From the NCBI GenBank assembly GCA_948616425.1, contig CAPGBJ010000120.1, forward strand, positions 1 to 7,084: 7,084 bases of DNA, in the 5' to 3' direction. Positions within the stretch are counted from its first letter, which is position 1. The number at the start of each line of letters is the position of its first letter. Shown here one piece after another: positions 1 through 6,266 of the stretch. Origin of the DNA: an uncultured Oscillospiraceae bacterium (GTDB taxonomy: Bacteria > Bacillota > Clostridia > Oscillospirales > Oscillospiraceae). A model generated the notes under the pieces. The model saw nothing but the letters and a program-made list of their open reading frames with translations, was not told the DNA's origin and did not search any database. Both the position numbers and the translations under genes were made by a program.

Positions 1-1829
1 CCATACATAAGGCGGACGGCAGCGGCTTCGTGGGCAAAGCCGACCCCTACGGCTTCCACGCCGCCACCCGTCCCGACGTGTCCAGCAAACTCTACGATCT
101 GGACACCGGCTACCAGTGGGGCGACCGGGACTGGCTGATCTACCGCTCCAAAAATCCACCCTACCGCCGGCCTATGAACATCTACGAGTGCCACCTGGGC
201 TCCTGGCGGCGCACCGGCGAGGGGGAGTTCCTCAGCTACCGGGACATCACCGGCTATCTGGTGCCCTATGTAAAGGAGATGGGCTTCACCCACGTGGAGC
301 TGCTCCCCGTCACGGAGCACCCCCTGGACGCCTCCTGGGGCTACCAGTGCACCGGCTATTTCGCCGCCACCAGCCGCTTTGGCACCCCTGACGACCTGAA
401 GTACCTCATTGATCAGCTCCATCAGGCCGGCGTGGGGGTCATCATGGACTGGGTGCCCGCCCACTTCCCCCGGGACGCCTTCGGCCTTTACAACTTCGAC
501 GGCACCCCCACCTACGAGTACGCCGACTCCCGGAAGGGGGAGCACAAGGAGTGGGGCACCGACGTCTTCGACTTTGGCCGCAGCGAGGTGCGCTCCTTCC
601 TGTTCTCCTCGGCCATGTTCTGGCTGGAGGAGTACCACATGGACGGCCTGCGGGTGGACGCGGTCTCCTCCATGCTCTACCTGGACTACAACCGCAAGGA
701 AGGGGAGTGGATGCCCAATGTAAACGGGGGCCACGAGAATTTGGAGGCCATCAAATTCTTCCAGGATCTGAACACCGCCGTTTTTGCCGCCCACCCCGAC
801 GTGCTCATGGTAGCCGAGGAGTCCACCGCCTGGCCCAAGGTGACCAAGCCGGTGGACGACGGGGGCCTGGGCTTCAACTTCAAGTGGAACATGGGCTGGA
901 TGAACGACATCTGCCACTATATCAAGCTGGACCCCTACTTCCGCCAATTCAACCACCGGGACATCACCTTCTCCCTGATGTATGCCTTCTCCGAGAACTA
1001 CATTCTGCCCCTGTCCCATGACGAAGTGGTCCACATGAAGGGCTCCTTCTTCGGCAAGATGCCCGGGGATAACCCGCTGAAGTTCGCCGGCGTCCGGGCC
1101 TTCTACGCCTATATGATGACCCACCCGGGCAAAAAGCTCACCTTCATGGGGGCCGAACTGGGCCAGTGGAACGAGTGGCACTTTGAATACTCTCTGGACT
1201 GGCACCTGCTGCAATACGCCCCCCACCGCCAGACCCAAGATTTCTTCAAGGCCATGAACGCCTTCTACCTGGAGAACGCCCCTCTGTGGGAACAGGACGA
1301 CTCCTGGCAGGGCTTCCAGTGGCTGTGCGCCGACGACAATACCGCCAACACCGTGGCTTTCCTGCGCTGGGACCGGAAGGGCAACCCCCTGATCGTGCTG
1401 TGCAACTTCTCCCCTGAACACCGGGAGGGCTATCGGGTGGGCGCCCCCTTCGCCGGCAGCTGGGGCGTGGCCTTCACCACAGACGACATCGCCTTCGGCG
1501 GCGAGGGCCTTGGGGACAAGGCCCCTGTCAAAACGGAGAAGATCCCATGCCACGACCAGGCCCAGTCCTTTGCCGCCGACCTGCCCCCCATGTCCGCCGT
1601 CGTCTACCGCTGCGTGAGGAAAAACCCTGCCCGCAAACCCAAAACGGAGAAGGCCAGCGACGCCAAGGCGGAGAAAAAGCCCGCCGCCAAGAAGGCGGCC
1701 AAGGTCAAATCCGAAAAAGTCCAGGCGGCCACGGCCGAGCTGGAGGCCCCCAAGAAGCGCGGCCGCAAGCCCAAGGTGGAGCCCGCTTCCGGCCCCAAGC
1801 CCGCCCGCGCCAAAAAGTCTAAGTCATAA
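1..1829 (+). CDS. glgB: 1,4-α-glucan (glycogen) branching enzyme, GH13, 5'-truncated
   Basis: Cytoplasmic enzyme that cuts an α-1,4 glucan segment and reattaches it as an α-1,6 branch on glycogen. The frame is open from the first base: codons from position 3 read IHKADGSGFVGKADPYGFHA, which is conserved GlgB sequence. The GTG at 30 is therefore internal, and I estimate that roughly 80-100 N-terminal residues (CBM48/N domain) lie upstream. GH13 motifs are intact: region I DWVPAHF (447-467); DGLRVDAV with the nucleophile Asp codon at 657-659; VAEEST with the acid/base Glu at 816-818; and HDEVVH with the stabilising Asp at 1020-1022. The C-terminal β-domain ends near PPMSAVVYRC (codons up to about 1613). 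Beyond it lies an extra ~70-residue Lys/Ala/Pro-rich tail (about 1617-1826) containing KKRGRKPK (1752-1775), which the catalytic family does not need. Family assignment is secure. The tail's role is unknown. Confidence 0.97.
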   Translation, partial: IHKADGSGFVGKADPYGFHAATRPDVSSKLYDLDTGYQWGDRDWLIYRSKNPPYRRPMNIYECHLGSWRRTGEGEFLSYRDITGYLVPYVKEMGFTHVELLPVTEHPLDASWGYQCTGYFAATSRFGTPDDLKYLIDQLHQAGVGVIMDWVPAHFPRDAFGLYNFDGTPTYEYADSRKGEHKEWGTDVFDFGRSEVRSFLFSSAMFWLEEYHMDGLRVDAVSSMLYLDYNRKEGEWMPNVNGGHENLEAIKFFQDLNTAVFAAHPDVLMVAEESTAWPKVTKPVDDGGLGFNFKWNMGWMNDICHYIKLDPYFRQFNHRDITFSLMYAFSENYILPLSHDEVVHMKGSFFGKMPGDNPLKFAGVRAFYAYMMTHPGKKLTFMGAELGQWNEWHFEYSLDWHLLQYAPHRQTQDFFKAMNAFYLENAPLWEQDDSWQGFQWLCADDNTANTVAFLRWDRKGNPLIVLCNFSPEHREGYRVGAPFAGSWGVAFTTDDIAFGGEGLGDKAPVKTEKIPCHDQAQSFAADLPPMSAVVYRCVRKNPARKPKTEKASDAKAEKKPAAKKAAKVKSEKVQAATAELEAPKKRGRKPKVEPASGPKPARAKKSKS

Positions 1830-1839
1830 CGCCCCCGCT

Positions 1840-1910
1840 CAGCCGCCCGCGGCTGCCGGTTCCCCCAGAGGGGAACCGGGGGCCGTCCCCTGCCCCCTGG
1901 GGCAGTCGGC
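1840..1910. repeat. Run of GC-rich hairpins in the glgB-glgC spacer
   Basis: Three inverted repeats follow glgB almost back to back. CAGCCGC/GCGGCTG spans 1840-1855. The perfect 10-bp stem CCGGTTCCCC/GGGGAACCGG spans 1856-1879 with loop CAGA. CTGCCCC/GGGGCAG spans 1890-1905 and can be extended outward by GCCG (1882-1885) pairing with CGGC (1907-1910). None is followed by a T-run, so these are not classical intrinsic terminators. They could be an intergenic repeat, an mRNA 3'-end stabiliser for glgB, or a processing or pausing site. The pairing is visible in the sequence. The role is inferred. Confidence 0.6.
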
Positions 1911-1954
1911 ATGGCCGCAGGCTGTGACGGGCAGGGCGCTCTCCCGGGCACACT

Positions 1955-1971
1955 CAGGGCCCTCGGCCCTG
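1955..1971. repeat. Small hairpin upstream of glgC
   Basis: CAGGGCC (1955-1961) pairs perfectly with GGCCCTG (1965-1971) across a CTC loop. The downstream bases GTTTCCC are too short in T to support a confident intrinsic terminator. It lies about 35 nt before the glgC ribosome binding site. I see no convincing -35/-10 pair in the spacer, so glgC is most simply read as co-transcribed with glgB. Confidence 0.35.
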
Positions 1972-2005
1972 GTTTCCCATAGATGCCACCGTCCCTAAAA
2001 AAGTA

Positions 2006-2013
2006 AGAGGTGA
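2006..2013 (+). promoter_or_regulatory. Ribosome binding site that sets the glgC start
   Basis: AGAGGTGA matches the anti-Shine-Dalgarno complement over GAGGTGA and sits 5 nt before ATG 2019. A GTG at 2010 is in frame but lies inside this site, so it cannot be the start. Confidence 0.85.
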
Positions 2014-2018
2014 ACAGC

Positions 2019-3227
2019 ATGAAGAAAGAAGTTGTCGCCATGCTGTTGGCCGGCGGACAAGGCAGTCGCCTTTACGCTCTGACCAGCAACGTGGCAAAGC
2101 CCGCCGTCCCCTTCGGCGGAAAGTACCGCATCATTGACTTTCCCCTTTCCAACTGCGTCAATTCCGGCATTGATACCGTGGGCGTTCTCACCCAGTACCG
2201 CCCCCTGGAGCTGAACGGCTACCTGGGCAACGGCCAGCCCTGGGACCTGGACCGGTCCGACGGCGGCGTCCATATCCTCCCCCCCTACCAGCGGGAGGGC
2301 GAGCAGGGCACCTGGTACAAGGGCACAGCCAACGCCATATACCAGAATATCGGCTTCCTGGATCTATACCAGCCTGAGTACGTAGTGGTCCTCTCCGGCG
2401 ACCACATCTATAAGATGGACTACTCCGAGATGGTCTCCTACCACAAGAAGGCGGGGGCCGCCTGCACCATCTCGGTTCTGGAGGTCACCATGGAGGAGGC
2501 CAAGCGTTTCGGCATCCTGAACGTGGACGACGGCGACCAGGTCTACGAGTTCGAGGAGAAGCCCCCCCAGCCCAAGAGCAACTTGGCCTCCATGGGCATC
2601 TACGTCTTCACCTGGTCCAAGCTGCGCAAATACCTCATCGACGACGAGGCCGACCCCAACTCCTCCAACGACTTTGGCAAGAATATCATCCCCAACATGC
2701 TCAACGCCGGCGAAAAGCTGATGGCCTACCGCTTCCACGGCTACTGGAAGGATGTGGGCACCATCGAATCCCTGTGGGACGCCAACATGGATATGCTGGC
2801 ACGGAACAGCGGCCTGGACATGTACGACGAGAGCTGGCCTATCTACGCCCGCACCCCCATCAAGCCGCCCCACATCACGGGACCTGACGCCTCCATCTCC
2901 CACTCCCTGGTCACCGGCGGCTGCCAGGTGGACGGCATTGTGGCCAACTCGGTCCTTTTCAACTCCGTCACCGTAGAGAAGGGGGCCGACATCCAGTACT
3001 CCATTCTCATGCCAGGCGCCACCGTCAAGGCGGGCGCCAAGGTCTACTACTCCATCGTGGCCGAGAATGCCACCGTCCAGGCCGAGGCCGTCGTAGGCTC
3101 CGCCCCTGACGGCGGCGAGAACTGGGGCATTGCTGTGGTGGCCGGCGGGGTCACCGTGGGAGAAAAGGCTGTGGTCTCCCCCAAGGCCATGATCCGGGAA
3201 GATGTGAAGGGAGGCGAGCAGGCATGA
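2019..3227 (+). CDS. glgC: Glucose-1-phosphate adenylyltransferase (ADP-glucose pyrophosphorylase), catalytic subunit
   Basis: Makes ADP-glucose and pyrophosphate from ATP and glucose-1-phosphate, the committed and usually allosterically controlled step of bacterial glycogen synthesis. The 402-residue product begins MKKEVVAMLLAGGQGSRL, with the nucleotidyltransferase loop GGQGSRL at residues 12-18. Other family marks are KPAVPFGGKYRIIDF (27-41), WYKGTANAIYQN (99-110), SGDHIYKMDY with the metal-binding Asp (126-135), the sugar-phosphate lysine in FEEKP (178-182) and YWKDVGT (242-248). A C-terminal left-handed β-helix follows, with hexapeptide-like repeats from about residue 290. Length is normal for the Firmicutes type. 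The start is fixed by the Shine-Dalgarno site at 2006-2013. The stop overlaps the glgD start as ATGA, so the two subunits are probably made in a coupled ratio. All catalytic residues that I can check are present. Confidence 0.97.
   Translation: MKKEVVAMLLAGGQGSRLYALTSNVAKPAVPFGGKYRIIDFPLSNCVNSGIDTVGVLTQYRPLELNGYLGNGQPWDLDRSDGGVHILPPYQREGEQGTWYKGTANAIYQNIGFLDLYQPEYVVVLSGDHIYKMDYSEMVSYHKKAGAACTISVLEVTMEEAKRFGILNVDDGDQVYEFEEKPPQPKSNLASMGIYVFTWSKLRKYLIDDEADPNSSNDFGKNIIPNMLNAGEKLMAYRFHGYWKDVGTIESLWDANMDMLARNSGLDMYDESWPIYARTPIKPPHITGPDASISHSLVTGGCQVDGIVANSVLFNSVTVEKGADIQYSILMPGATVKAGAKVYYSIVAENATVQAEAVVGSAPDGGENWGIAVVAGGVTVGEKAVVSPKAMIREDVKGGEQA
3208..3214 (+). promoter_or_regulatory. glgD ribosome binding site inside the glgC 3' end
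   Basis: AGGGAGG lies 9 nt before ATG 3224, within the last codons of glgC. With the 4-nt ATGA overlap it supports translational coupling of glgC and glgD. Confidence 0.75.
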
Positions 3228-4339
3228 ATGATCTGCACGGAATTTTGTTCGCATACCGCTCCGACGCCAACTTGGGCGAGCTGACCCGCCCCCGCAACAC
3301 CTGCTCCCTGCCCTTCGGCGGGCGCTACCGCCTGATCGACTTCATGTTGTCCAACTGCGTCAACGCCGGCATCACCGATGTGGGCGTGGTGGTCCACCAG
3401 AGCTACCAGTCCCTTCTGGACCACCTGGGCTCCGGCAAGGACTGGGACCTGAGCCGCAAGCACGGCGGCCTGCGCATCCTGCCCCCCTTCAGCTACACCG
3501 AGCTGGGCCACGGGGAGTACCGGGGCAGCATGGAGGCCCTGGCCGGGGTCTACGACTACCTGGAGGATATCCGCCAGGACTACGTGCTGCTGGCCTGGGG
3601 TGATATCGCCATCAATCTGCCTGTGGCAGAGGTCTTTGAACAGCACCTAAGTTCCGGCGCGGACATCACCATGGTCTGTACCCCCACCCTGAAGGGCGCC
3701 CCCCGCTTCTCCGAGTATGTGGAGATCAGCGAGGAAGGCCGGATCACTGACCTGTCCATCCACCCCACCGCCGCCGACAAGGCCCTGGAATCTCTGGAAG
3801 TCTACATCCTGTCCAAGCGCCTGTTGATGGACATGGTAGACTACTGCTCCGCCCACGATGTGACCAACTTCAGCCGCGGTGTCCTTCAGCCTCGGATGAA
3901 GTCGCTGAAGATGATGCCCTACGTCCACAGGGGCTATGTGGGCCGCTTCCAGTCGGTGGGGGACTACTACCAGCGTTCCATGGACCTGCTGGACCCCAGC
4001 ATCCGGGCCGACCTGTTCAACCCCGCCCGTCCCATCCGCACCAAGGACCAGTCCAACCCCTCCACCTACTATGGCCCCGACGCCAAGTCCACACGTTCCC
4101 TGGTGGCTGACGGCTGTTTTATCGAGGGCGAGGTAGAAAACTCCATTCTGGCCCGGGGCGTCATCGTGGAGAAGGGCGCCAAGGTGACGGACAGCGTGCT
4201 GATGCAGGGCACTGTGGTCAAGGCGGGGGCCTCCCTGTCCTACGTCATCGCCGACAAAGATGTAACGGTGAACGAGGGCCGTATGCTCATGGGCCACGCC
4301 ACCTATCCCCTGGCCATCGCCAAGGGTTCTGTTGTCTGA
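3224..4339 (+). CDS. glgD: GlgD, non-catalytic/regulatory paralogue of ADP-glucose pyrophosphorylase
   Basis: A 371-residue paralogue of GlgC that in Firmicutes associates with GlgC and modulates ADP-glucose synthesis. The fold marks are retained: LPFGGRYRLIDFMLSNCVNAG (29-49), DWDLSRKHGGLRILPPF (73-89), WGD (125-127) and a C-terminal β-helix with hexapeptide-like turns from about residue 285. The active site is degenerate. The GGxGxRL loop is replaced by LFAYRSDANLGEL (8-20). The SGDHIY segment is WGDIAI. The region matching FEEKP of GlgC reads LSIHP, without the lysine. This pattern is typical of GlgD and argues against independent catalysis. The start at ATG 3224 is supported by the upstream Shine-Dalgarno site and by the LHGILFA N terminus usual for the family. 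A free-standing enzyme is unlikely. Confidence 0.95.
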   Translation: MNDLHGILFAYRSDANLGELTRPRNTCSLPFGGRYRLIDFMLSNCVNAGITDVGVVVHQSYQSLLDHLGSGKDWDLSRKHGGLRILPPFSYTELGHGEYRGSMEALAGVYDYLEDIRQDYVLLAWGDIAINLPVAEVFEQHLSSGADITMVCTPTLKGAPRFSEYVEISEEGRITDLSIHPTAADKALESLEVYILSKRLLMDMVDYCSAHDVTNFSRGVLQPRMKSLKMMPYVHRGYVGRFQSVGDYYQRSMDLLDPSIRADLFNPARPIRTKDQSNPSTYYGPDAKSTRSLVADGCFIEGEVENSILARGVIVEKGAKVTDSVLMQGTVVKAGASLSYVIADKDVTVNEGRMLMGHATYPLAIAKGSVV

Positions 4340-4352
4340 GTAAAATCCCCCT

Positions 4353-4388
4353 CCAAGCCGCGGCCGCCTTTGCCGGGCCGCGGTTTGG
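4353..4388. repeat. Strong hairpin just after glgD
   Basis: CCAAGCCGCGGCC (4353-4365) pairs with GGCCGCGGTTTGG (4376-4388) over 13 positions with one G·T, around a 10-nt loop. Two further outer pairs (4351-4352 with 4389-4390) are possible. It begins 14 nt after the glgD stop codon. No T-run follows, so a role as mRNA 3'-end protector, attenuator or repeat is as likely as termination. A smaller GCCGCC/GGCGGC hairpin with a TTC loop abuts it at 4390-4404. Confidence 0.6.
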
Positions 4389-4414
4389 GGCCGCCTTCGG
4401 CGGCTCATGATTCC

Positions 4415-4443
4415 GGACGCCCTCCCCAATCAGGAGGGCGTCC
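4415..4443. repeat. Perfect 11-bp hairpin in the glgD-glgA spacer
   Basis: GGACGCCCTCC (4415-4425) is fully complementary to GGAGGGCGTCC (4433-4443) across the 7-nt loop CCAATCA. It is followed by TCCTGCC and not by a T-run, so termination is uncertain. It is one of four tandem inverted repeats in this 212-nt spacer. Confidence 0.6.
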
Positions 4444-4461
4444 TCCTGCCAGTTCCCGGCC

Positions 4462-4529
4462 TTTGCAGAGGCGGCCTGGGGCCGTCCCCCCCTGACACCA
4501 CACAGGTGACTCCAGGCCGCCCCTACAAA
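4462..4529. repeat. Imperfect 18-nt inverted repeat, candidate small intergenic element
   Basis: TTTGCAGAGGCGGCCTGG (4462-4479) and CCAGGCCGCCCCTACAAA (4512-4529) are complementary at 16 of 18 positions. They enclose 32 nt, giving a compact 68-bp unit with terminal inverted repeats. Ten-base pieces of both ends (CAGAGGCGGC and CCCCTACAAA) recur in the same order after glgA, at 6003-6012 and 6096-6105. This suggests a dispersed intergenic repeat. No transposase or clear target-site duplication is visible, so a mobile (MITE-like) nature is only inferred. Confidence 0.5.
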
Positions 4530-4540
4530 AATCCAAGAAA

Positions 4541-4548
4541 AAGGTGAT
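4541..4548 (+). promoter_or_regulatory. glgA ribosome binding site
   Basis: AAGGTGAT, within an A-rich stretch immediately after the inverted repeat, matches the anti-Shine-Dalgarno complement and ends 3 nt before ATG 4552. No confident promoter is seen in the spacer before it. Confidence 0.75.
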
Positions 4549-4551
4549 TAT

Positions 4552-5997
4552 ATGAAAATCTTATTTGCTACCTCCGAAGCCGCTCCCTTCATCAAGACCG
4601 GCGGCCTGGCCGACGTGGCCGGCTCTCTGCCCCAAGCTCTGGCGGCCGAGGGCCACGAAGTCAAGGTGATCCTCCCTCTGTACGAGGGGGTCAGTGAGGA
4701 ATGGCGCTCCAAAATGACCTTCCTGAAATACTTCAATGTCACCCTGGCCTGGCGGCAGGTATACTGCGGCATCTTCGAGACGGAGCACCAAGGTGTCACC
4801 TTCTGGTTTGTGGACAACGAATACTACTTCAAACGCTGGCAGCTCTACGGCCACTTTGACGACTGCGAGCGATTCGCCTACTTCTCCCGGGCCGTGGTAG
4901 AGACGCCCGGCCAGCTGGACTGGGCCCCCGACATCATCCACTGTAACGACTGGCAAACCGCCCTGGTCCCCGTCTACCTGCTGGAGGAAAAATACCGCAT
5001 TCCTCAGCTGGACCACGCCCGGACGGTCTACACCATCCACAATATCGAGTACCAGGGCCGCTACGGCGACCAGGTCCTGCAAGACGTGGTCGGCCTGGAC
5101 CGCAGCTACTTCAACGAGGGGATGCTGGCCTACCACCGGGACGTGAACCTGATGAAGGGCGCCATCATGGCCTCCAACTTCGTCACCACCGTCTCTCCCA
5201 CCTACGCCCAGGAACTGCGCACCCCCTTCTACGCCCACGGGCTGGACGGGGTGATCAACCAGCAGAGCGGCAAGCTGGAGGGCATCCTCAACGGCATCGA
5301 CGTGGACCTCTACGACCCCGCCAAGCTGGAGGGCCTGGCGGCCAACTTCACATTCAAGACCATCGCCAAGGGAAAGGCGGCCTGTAAGGCGGCCCTCCAG
5401 CAGGCGGTGGGCCTGGAGGAGAAGCCGGACATCCCCCTCATCGCCTGCGTCTCCCGCCTGGTGGGCCACAAGGGCTTCTCCATGGTGACCGACGCCATCC
5501 ACGACATCATGGGCCTGGGCACCAAGGGGGTGCAGATGGTGGTGCTGGGCACCGGCGACTGGCAATATGAGGAGGCCTTCCGCCACGCCCAGAGCCAGTA
5601 CCCCGGCCGCTTCTCCGCCCAACTCACCTACTCCGCCCCCCTGTCCAACCTGATCTACGCCGGCGCGGACATCTTCCTCATGCCCTCGGTGTCAGAGCCC
5701 TGCGGCCTAAGTCAGATGATCGCCATGCGCTTCGGCACCGTCCCCGTGGTGCGGGAGACCGGCGGCCTGAAGGACACCGTCACCCCCTACAACAAGTTCG
5801 AGGGCACCGGCCGGGGCTTCACCTTCGGCAACATCAACGCCGGCGACATGGTCTGGGTCCTGCGGGAGGCGGTGGACCTGTACAACGACGACAAGAAGGC
5901 CTGGAAGGGCCTGCAAAAGGAGGGCATGACCGCCGACTTCTCCTGGAAGAGTTCCGCCCAACAGTATCTGGACATCTACAACCGCCTGCTGGGCTAA
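4552..5997 (+). CDS. glgA: Glycogen synthase (ADP-glucose:glucan 4-α-glucosyltransferase), GT5
   Basis: Transfers glucose from ADP-glucose to the non-reducing end of an α-1,4 glucan in the cytoplasm. The 481-residue product has the usual length and two-domain GT-B layout. The N-terminal Rossmann domain opens MKILFATSEAAPFIKTGGLADVAGSLP, with the ADP-glucose-binding KTGGLADV at 15-22. CNDWQTAL (131-138), YTIHNIEYQG (160-169) and ILNGIDVDLYDP (245-256) follow. The C-terminal domain carries CVSRLVGHKGF (299-309), with the phosphate-contacting Arg302 and Lys307. It also has PSVSEPCGLSQMIAM (378-392) with the conserved Glu382, then RETGGLKDTV (401-410). The start is set by the AAGGTGAT site just upstream. 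It uses the ADP-glucose supplied by GlgC/GlgD. A 212-nt hairpin-rich spacer separates it from glgD, so its mRNA level could differ from that of glgBCD even if co-transcribed. Confidence 0.97.
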   Translation: MKILFATSEAAPFIKTGGLADVAGSLPQALAAEGHEVKVILPLYEGVSEEWRSKMTFLKYFNVTLAWRQVYCGIFETEHQGVTFWFVDNEYYFKRWQLYGHFDDCERFAYFSRAVVETPGQLDWAPDIIHCNDWQTALVPVYLLEEKYRIPQLDHARTVYTIHNIEYQGRYGDQVLQDVVGLDRSYFNEGMLAYHRDVNLMKGAIMASNFVTTVSPTYAQELRTPFYAHGLDGVINQQSGKLEGILNGIDVDLYDPAKLEGLAANFTFKTIAKGKAACKAALQQAVGLEEKPDIPLIACVSRLVGHKGFSMVTDAIHDIMGLGTKGVQMVVLGTGDWQYEEAFRHAQSQYPGRFSAQLTYSAPLSNLIYAGADIFLMPSVSEPCGLSQMIAMRFGTVPVVRETGGLKDTVTPYNKFEGTGRGFTFGNINAGDMVWVLREAVDLYNDDKKAWKGLQKEGMTADFSWKSSAQQYLDIYNRLLG

Positions 5998-6002
5998 TGC
6001 TC

Positions 6003-6105
6003 CAGAGGCGGCGCCCCCGCCATAAGCTGTCCGTGGGGCAGGGCTTCTCCCCGGAGCGGGGAAGCTTTCCAGCAAAGCGAGAGGGACCGCCATTTCCCCT
6101 ACAAA
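6003..6105. repeat. Repeat-like segment after glgA, related to the other spacers
   Basis: CAGAGGCGGC (6003-6012) and CCCCTACAAA (6096-6105) match the end motifs of the 4462-4529 unit, in the same order but further apart. GGCGG (6007-6011) can pair with CCGCC (6017-6021). The middle section, GCTGT...GGGCAGGGC..CTCCCC (about 6026-6052), resembles 1922-1948 in the glgB-glgC spacer. GCTTCTCC (6043-6050) pairs with GGGGAAGC (6058-6065), with one G·T, to form a hairpin. I see no coding potential. A family of related intergenic repeats is the simplest reading, but genome-wide copy number is unknown. Confidence 0.4.
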
Positions 6106-6127
6106 CGCCCCCCACCTCCACTGTCCC

Positions 6128-6163
6128 GCGGCCGACTCCCCCCGACTGGGGGGAGTCGGCCGC
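6128..6163. terminator. Perfect 16-bp hairpin, possible glgA terminator or 3' stabiliser
   Basis: GCGGCCGACTCCCCCC (6128-6143) and GGGGGGAGTCGGCCGC (6148-6163) are perfectly complementary, with a 4-nt GACT loop. It lies 130 nt after glgA and about 100 nt before an independent promoter, where an end to glgBCDA transcription would make sense. The bases after it, TTGTCAGGGG, lack a proper T-run. A weaker stem CCCC/GGGG (6205-6215) followed by TTTTT at 6219-6223 is a second, poor terminator candidate. Termination at either site is inferred. Confidence 0.45.
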
Positions 6164-6266
6164 TTGTCAGGGGAAACCTTTCCAGGGCCTCAAATTTCCC
6201 CCCTCCCCGCCGGGGCTGTTTTTCCTCTTCTTCCAGAAATTCTACCTTTTTCTCCCACTCCCATTG

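Noticed and set aside
30..32. GTG at 30 as the start of glgB
   Set aside because: The frame is open to the left edge and the upstream codons (IHKADGSGF) are continuous with conserved GlgB sequence. No Shine-Dalgarno site precedes it. The gene is simply cut by the window edge.
1830..2009. CRISPR array or tRNA/ncRNA gene in the hairpin-rich spacers
   Set aside because: There are no regularly spaced identical repeats, no cloverleaf and no recognisable riboswitch core. The structures are simple GC-rich inverted repeats.
2010..2012. GTG at 2010 as the glgC start
   Set aside because: It lies inside the Shine-Dalgarno sequence AGAGGTGA. ATG 2019 has correct spacing and gives the usual MKK-VAMLLAGG N terminus.
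2364..3254. Long open frame on the - strand opposite glgC (296 codons)
   Set aside because: Its product is a low-complexity Gly/Val/Asp/His-rich shadow of a GC-rich gene read antisense. It has no recognisable domain, and the + strand glgC fully explains the region.
4561..5622. 353-codon open frame on the - strand opposite glgA
   Set aside because: Same shadow effect: repetitive Val/Gly/Ala/His/Asp composition with no recognisable domain, opposite an intact and well-conserved glgA.
6205..6223. CCCC/GGGG stem followed by TTTTT as the main intrinsic terminator
   Set aside because: The stem is only 4 bp with a 3-nt loop, too weak to call confidently. It is mentioned only as a secondary candidate beside the 16-bp hairpin.
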